Position numbers and translations under genes: made by a program
The notes under the pieces: model-generated
Database searches by the model: none
What the model saw: the letters and a program-made list of their open reading frames with translations, nothing else
What the model was told of the DNA's origin: nothing
From: RGIG3009 sp045603285
Lineage (GTDB): Bacteria > Bacillota > Clostridia > Oscillospirales > Acutalibacteraceae
Length of the DNA: 8,837 bases
Reading direction: 5' to 3'
Assembly (NCBI GenBank): GCA_045603285.1
Contig: JAZULW010000043.1
Location: forward strand, 1-8,837
Part shown: positions 6,381-8,837 of the stretch, piece after piece
Position numbering within the stretch: the first letter of the stretch is position 1
How the letters are laid out: each line of letters opens with the position of its first letter

Positions 6381-7505
6381 TTATTCTTTGTATCCCAACG
6401 TGCCGTTGGCCGCGGCGGTGAGGTAAGCGTTGATAAACCCGTCGAGATCACCGTCCATCACCGCGTTGATGTTGCCCATTTCAAAGCCCGTGCGGTGGTC
6501 TTTCGCCAACGTGTAGGGCATAAACACATACGAACGAATCTGACTACCCCACGCGATTTGCGCTTGAGCACCTTTGATGTCCTCGATGCGATCCAGATGT
6601 TCTTGCTCTTTGATTTTGAAGAGTTTGGCTTTGAGCATGCTCATCGCCGTATCGCGGTTTTGGAACTGACTGCGTTCCGTTTGGCAAGCAACCACAATGC
6701 CCGTGGGAATATGCGTTAAACGAACCGCGGAGGACGTTTTGTTGATATGTTGACCACCCGCGCCGCTGGAACGGAAAACATCCATCTTCACGTCTTCGGG
6801 ACGAATCTCAATTTCAATGCTATCGTCCAGTTCCGGCACCACTTCCAGTGCGGAGAACGACGTATGACGGCGACCCGCTGCATCAAACGGGGAAACACGA
6901 ACCAAGCGGTGAACACCCGCCTCCCCTTTTAAATACCCATACGCATTTTCGCCGTTCACTTGAATGCTGGCACTTTTGATGCCGGCTTCGTCACCGTCTT
7001 GATAATCCAGCAATTTGTAGGTGAAACCGTGCTTTTCCACCCAATGCGTGTACATACGGTACAGCATCTCCGCCCAATCTTGTGCCTCGGTTCCGCCCGA
7101 ACCCGCGTGGAAGGTGAGAATGGCATTTTTGTTATCGTATTCGCCGGTGAGAAGCGTTGCCAAGCGTTGTGCCTCGGCATCAGCTTTGATGCTTTCCACA
7201 CCGTTTTGACATTCTTCCAGCAGGGAAAGGTCTTCCTCTTCGTTCGCAAGTTCAATGAGGGTGATGGTATCGTTGTAGTTGTCTACCAAACCGTGATACC
7301 GTTCGATCTTATCTTTTAAGTTGGCAGCACGTTGGGTTACCTTTTGGGCGTTTTCCATATTGTCCCAAAAACCCGGGGCAGCAGCACGCATATCCAACTC
7401 TTCGAGTTCCTTTTCCATTTGCTTTAACCCAATGGATTCGGCAAGCGCGTCAATTTGCGGCCACATCGTTTCCAGTGCCAATCGCAGTTCTTCAAATTGC
7501 AGCAT
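6381..7505 (-). CDS. prfB: Peptide chain release factor 2 (RF2), without programmed frameshift
   Basis: A 374-residue class I release factor that recognises UGA/UAA stop codons and triggers peptidyl-tRNA hydrolysis on the ribosome. The RF2-type codon-reading motif SPF is at 205-207 and the catalytic GGQ loop at 250-252 within SSGAGGQHINKTSSAVR. Domain 1 is the helical N terminus (1-110) with PGFWDN near 44-49. Many bacterial prfB genes carry an in-frame UGA near codon 25 read by +1 frameshifting; here the frame runs continuously through that region (ESIGLKQMEKELEEL, 23-37) with no CTTTGA-like site, so this gene lacks that autoregulation. ATG at 7505 has AAGGGA 8 nt upstream. It heads the leftward operon behind a good promoter and is divergent from rpsF. 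Confidence is very high. Confidence 0.97.
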   Translation of the reverse strand: MLQFEELRLALETMWPQIDALAESIGLKQMEKELEELDMRAAAPGFWDNMENAQKVTQRAANLKDKIERYHGLVDNYNDTITLIELANEEEDLSLLEECQNGVESIKADAEAQRLATLLTGEYDNKNAILTFHAGSGGTEAQDWAEMLYRMYTHWVEKHGFTYKLLDYQDGDEAGIKSASIQVNGENAYGYLKGEAGVHRLVRVSPFDAAGRRHTSFSALEVVPELDDSIEIEIRPEDVKMDVFRSSGAGGQHINKTSSAVRLTHIPTGIVVACQTERSQFQNRDTAMSMLKAKLFKIKEQEHLDRIEDIKGAQAQIAWGSQIRSYVFMPYTLAKDHRTGFEMGNINAVMDGDLDGFINAYLTAAANGTLGYKE

Positions 7506-7547
7506 TGTGTTATCCCTTTCTGCTGTATATAATGCATTCGTTCCTTT

Positions 7548-7576
7548 ATTATATGATAGGTTTTCGCTCTTGTAAA
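7548..7576 (-). promoter_or_regulatory. Sigma-A type promoter of prfB operon
   Basis: Read leftward: TTTACA (complement of 7571-7576), a 17-bp spacer, then a perfect TATAAT (complement of 7548-7553). The predicted start is near 7541, leaving about 36 nt of untranslated leader before the prfB ATG. It faces away from the rpsF promoter; the two -35 boxes are 20 bp apart. Confidence 0.8.
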
Positions 7577-7579
7577 GAA

Positions 7580-7593
7580 ATTTTTTAAAAAAT
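7580..7593. repeat. A/T palindrome between divergent -35 boxes
   Basis: ATTTTTTAAAAAAT is a perfect 14-bp palindrome made of a T6 and an A6 tract, centred between 7586 and 7587. It lies between the prfB -35 (7571-7576) and the rpsF -35 (7597-7602), in the place where UP elements contact the RNA polymerase alpha subunit. A role as a shared UP element is inference. Confidence 0.5.
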
Positions 7594-7596
7594 CTC

Positions 7597-7625
7597 TTGA
7601 CGGAGCGAAAAGGCGTTGCTATAAT
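7597..7625 (+). promoter_or_regulatory. Consensus sigma-A promoter of rpsF-ssb-rpsR
   Basis: TTGACG (7597-7602), a 17-bp spacer and a perfect TATAAT (7620-7625), with an extended -10 TGC immediately before it. The predicted start is near 7632, exactly where the leader hairpin begins. This is the strongest promoter visible in the window, as expected for ribosomal protein genes. Confidence 0.88.
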
Positions 7626-7631
7626 ACTATG

Positions 7632-7703
7632 GTGTCTTCGTGTGTGAAGACACGGATATATCCTTGCCTCTCTCCGGTAGGGAGGCCATAGACCAAGAGG
7701 AGG
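7632..7703 (+). promoter_or_regulatory. Structured rpsF leader, candidate S6:S18-binding autoregulatory RNA
   Basis: The leader from the predicted transcription start to the ribosome site holds three elements. Arms 7632-7639 and 7646-7653 form a perfect 8-bp hairpin (GTGTCTTC/GAAGACAC) at the 5' end. A GGATATATCC palindrome follows at 7654-7663. Arms 7666-7672 and 7680-7686 then form a second hairpin (one G-U pair) whose loop holds a CCG (7674-7676). CTTG (7663-7666) can also pair with CAAG (7694-7697) next to the GGAGG site. Operons encoding S6 and S18 in many bacteria carry a leader in which a CCG, presented beside a stem and hairpin, mimics the 16S rRNA site and binds the S6:S18 complex. 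The presence of both genes and a CCG-bearing hairpin fits, but the exact fold was not computed. Confidence 0.5.
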
Positions 7704-7711
7704 TGCAACAA

Positions 7712-8008
7712 ATGCCCACAGTAAAAGGTTCCTACGAAGCCGTCTTCATTTTCACCTTGAAGAACGGTGAGGAAAGTGTCCCCGCAATGGTGGAGAAGTT
7801 CAAGACTCTCATTGAGAACAATGCGGAGATCGGTGAGGTCGACGAATGGGGTAAACGCCGTTTGGCTTATCTCATCAACGACGAAGCGGAAGGCTACTAC
7901 GTGCTTTACAACTTCGTTAGCGGCCCCGAATTCCCGATGGAGTTGGAGCGTGTCGGTAAAATCGACGATAACGTTCTTCGTTCCATGGTTGTCCGCAAGG
8001 ATAAGTAA
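7712..8008 (+). CDS. rpsF: 30S ribosomal protein S6
   Basis: A 98-residue S6 protein of the small-subunit platform, which binds 16S rRNA as a heterodimer with S18. The family stretch EWGKRRLAYLIND (45-57), followed by G-Y-Y-V-L-Y-N-F (61-68), is intact and the length is typical. The ATG at 7712 is chosen because GGAGGTG lies 8 nt upstream and homology begins at YEAVFIF. An in-frame ATG at 7640 would add 24 residues encoded by the structured leader and would place the start within the first hairpin. First gene of the rpsF-ssb-rpsR operon, 13 nt before ssb. Confidence 0.97.
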   Translation: MPTVKGSYEAVFIFTLKNGEESVPAMVEKFKTLIENNAEIGEVDEWGKRRLAYLINDEAEGYYVLYNFVSGPEFPMELERVGKIDDNVLRSMVVRKDK

Positions 8009-8021
8009 GGAGTGAAAAAGA

Positions 8022-8468
8022 ATGAACGTTGTTTGTTTGCTCGGCCGCTTGACGGCGACGCCCGAACTGAAAACCACCCAAGGCGGCGTTTCGGTTACGA
8101 GTTTTTCCGTTGCGGTTGACCGTACTTACCAACCCAAAGGCGCTGAACAGCGTCAAGCCGATTTCATCAACTGCGTCGCATGGCGCAACACGGCGGAATT
8201 TATCTGCCGTTACTTCCAGAAAGGCCAACGCATCGCGTTGCAAGGCTCTTTGCAAAGCCGCAGCTACAACGACAAGGACGGCAACCGCCGTACCGTGTAC
8301 GAAGTGGTGGTAGACAATGCGTTCTTCGCCGAATCCAAGAGTGGCGCGCCTGCGCCCCGTTCGGCCGATTCCCAGATCCCGACTTACAACGAAGCCCCCC
8401 CTGCGTTCACCAACGCGGCCGCCGGTGACTTCGAAGAGATTGTCGGGGATGACGATTTGCCCTTCTGA
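8022..8468 (+). CDS. ssb: Single-stranded DNA-binding protein SSB
   Basis: A 148-residue SSB. The OB fold spans about residues 1-105 (start MNVVCLLGRLTATPEL, core DFINCVAWRNTAEFICRYFQKGQRIALQGSLQSRSY). A Pro/Ala-rich disordered linker follows, and the acidic tip DDDLPF (143-148) recruits replication and repair partners. It coats single-stranded DNA in replication, recombination and repair. Its position between rpsF and rpsR is the standard Firmicutes arrangement. The ribosome site AAGGAG (8007-8012) overlaps the rpsF stop codon and lies 9 nt before the ATG. The linker is short, as is usual for Clostridia. Confidence 0.97.
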   Translation: MNVVCLLGRLTATPELKTTQGGVSVTSFSVAVDRTYQPKGAEQRQADFINCVAWRNTAEFICRYFQKGQRIALQGSLQSRSYNDKDGNRRTVYEVVVDNAFFAESKSGAPAPRSADSQIPTYNEAPPAFTNAAAGDFEEIVGDDDLPF

Positions 8469-8510
8469 TTTTGAACATTCCATCATTTTAACGTAAAGGA
8501 GGCCTTTCCC

Positions 8511-8774
8511 ATGGCTGATAAAGTCGAAGAAAGAAAGTTCGACCGTCCAGCGCGCGGTGCGCGTAAAGGACGCCGTAAGGTGTGCAGCTTCTGTGTTGAC
8601 AAAGTGGACACCATCGATTACAAAGACGTGGCCCGTCTTCGCCGTTTTGTTTCCGAACGCGCCAAGATTTTGCCCCGCCGTGTGACCGGCACTTGCGCCC
8701 GTCACCAAAGAGAACTGACCATCGCCATCAAACGCGCCCGTCAGATCGCGCTCATGCCTTTTGTGAGCGACTAA
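8511..8774 (+). CDS. rpsR: 30S ribosomal protein S18, zinc-type (C+)
   Basis: An 87-residue S18, partner of S6 on the 30S platform. The core RKVCSFCVDKVDTIDYKDV (22-40) and LPRRVTGTCARHQRELTIAIKRARQIALMPF (54-84) are intact. Cysteines C25, C28 and C62 with H65 fit the C+ form, which is thought to bind zinc; many bacteria also carry a cysteine-free paralogue used in zinc shortage, not seen here. ATG at 8511 has AAAGGAGG 8 nt upstream and follows ssb by 42 nt. The basic N-terminal stretch is typical of the family. Confidence 0.97.
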   Translation: MADKVEERKFDRPARGARKGRRKVCSFCVDKVDTIDYKDVARLRRFVSERAKILPRRVTGTCARHQRELTIAIKRARQIALMPFVSD

Positions 8775-8787
8775 TCTTGCTTGAAAA

Positions 8788-8812
8788 CGGCCTCTTTCGA
8801 GGGCGGGATTTT
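8788..8812 (+). terminator. Weak candidate terminator after rpsR
   Basis: CCTC (8791-8794) pairs with GAGG (8799-8802) around a TTTC loop. After a G-G mismatch, CG (8788-8789) pairs with CG (8804-8805), and TTTT (8809-8812) follows after GGA. The stem is short and imperfect, so transcription may continue into the next gene (rplI is a common neighbour), which lies outside the window. Confidence 0.3.
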
Positions 8813-8837
8813 GTTGCGCACTCGACACCGGTGTGGG

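Noticed and set aside
5601..6719. Rightward 372-codon open frame across ydbC-like, DivIVA-domain and prfB genes
   Set aside because: It crosses three well-supported leftward genes and their intergenic gaps and shows no domain logic.
7640..7711. An upstream start for S6 at 7640, adding 24 residues
   Set aside because: The ATG at 7640 lies in the leader hairpin loop without a ribosome site, while ATG 7712 has GGAGGTG 8 nt upstream and matches the family N terminus.
7917..8828. Leftward 303-codon open frame opposite rpsF, ssb and rpsR
   Set aside because: It is antisense to three confidently identified housekeeping genes; the frame is open only because of their codon bias.
1..8837. CRISPR array, tRNA/rRNA gene, insertion sequence or attachment site
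   Set aside because: No regularly spaced repeats, no cloverleaf-like gene, no transposase or terminal inverted repeats were seen; coding genes fill nearly the whole window and no gap exceeds about 210 bases.

Overview
The window looks like chromosome of a bacterium in class Clostridia (Bacillota), with intermediate GC content and close to Oscillospirales/Ruminococcaceae-type genomes. The main reasons are a near-canonical SCIFF peptide with its radical SAM/SPASM maturase (a pair almost confined to Clostridia), a YdbC-type PC4 protein, a DivIVA-domain protein, a C+ (zinc-type) S18, strong GGAGG ribosome binding sites and sigma-A type promoters. The exact genus cannot be read from the sequence.

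Layout: a divergent promoter region at about 7540-7711 splits the window. Rightward runs rpsF-ssb-rpsR (S6, SSB, S18) behind a consensus extended -10 promoter and a structured leader that may be the S6:S18 autoregulatory element. Leftward runs prfB (RF2) - divIVA-domain gene - ydbC-like PC4 gene - uppP, with gaps of 27, 28 and 11 bp, so probably one housekeeping operon. No terminator is visible after uppP.

Next, still leftward, comes a specialised locus. It opens with its own promoter, whose -35 overlaps the uppP stop codon. A 48-residue SCIFF ranthipeptide precursor follows (4509-4655), then a perfect 11-bp intrinsic terminator, then the SCIFF maturase, an Orn/Lys/Arg-decarboxylase-family PLP enzyme, and two membrane proteins that look like ABC-exporter transmembrane domains with no ATPase domain. 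The last four genes are tightly coupled (TAATG junction, 17-nt gap, ATGA junction) and end at a terminator cut by the left edge of the window.

Working model: a strong promoter makes abundant SCIFF mRNA, and partial read-through of the hairpin gives smaller amounts of the maturase and downstream genes. The radical SAM enzyme would install a thioether in the Cys-rich core. The joint role of the decarboxylase and the ATPase-less membrane pair is unknown. The most interesting points are the core-peptide changes (Gly at position 37 where the characterised homologue is recalled to carry the thioether acceptor Thr, and an extra Cys13) and the paired ABC-type membrane proteins that both stop at the TMD/NBD boundary.
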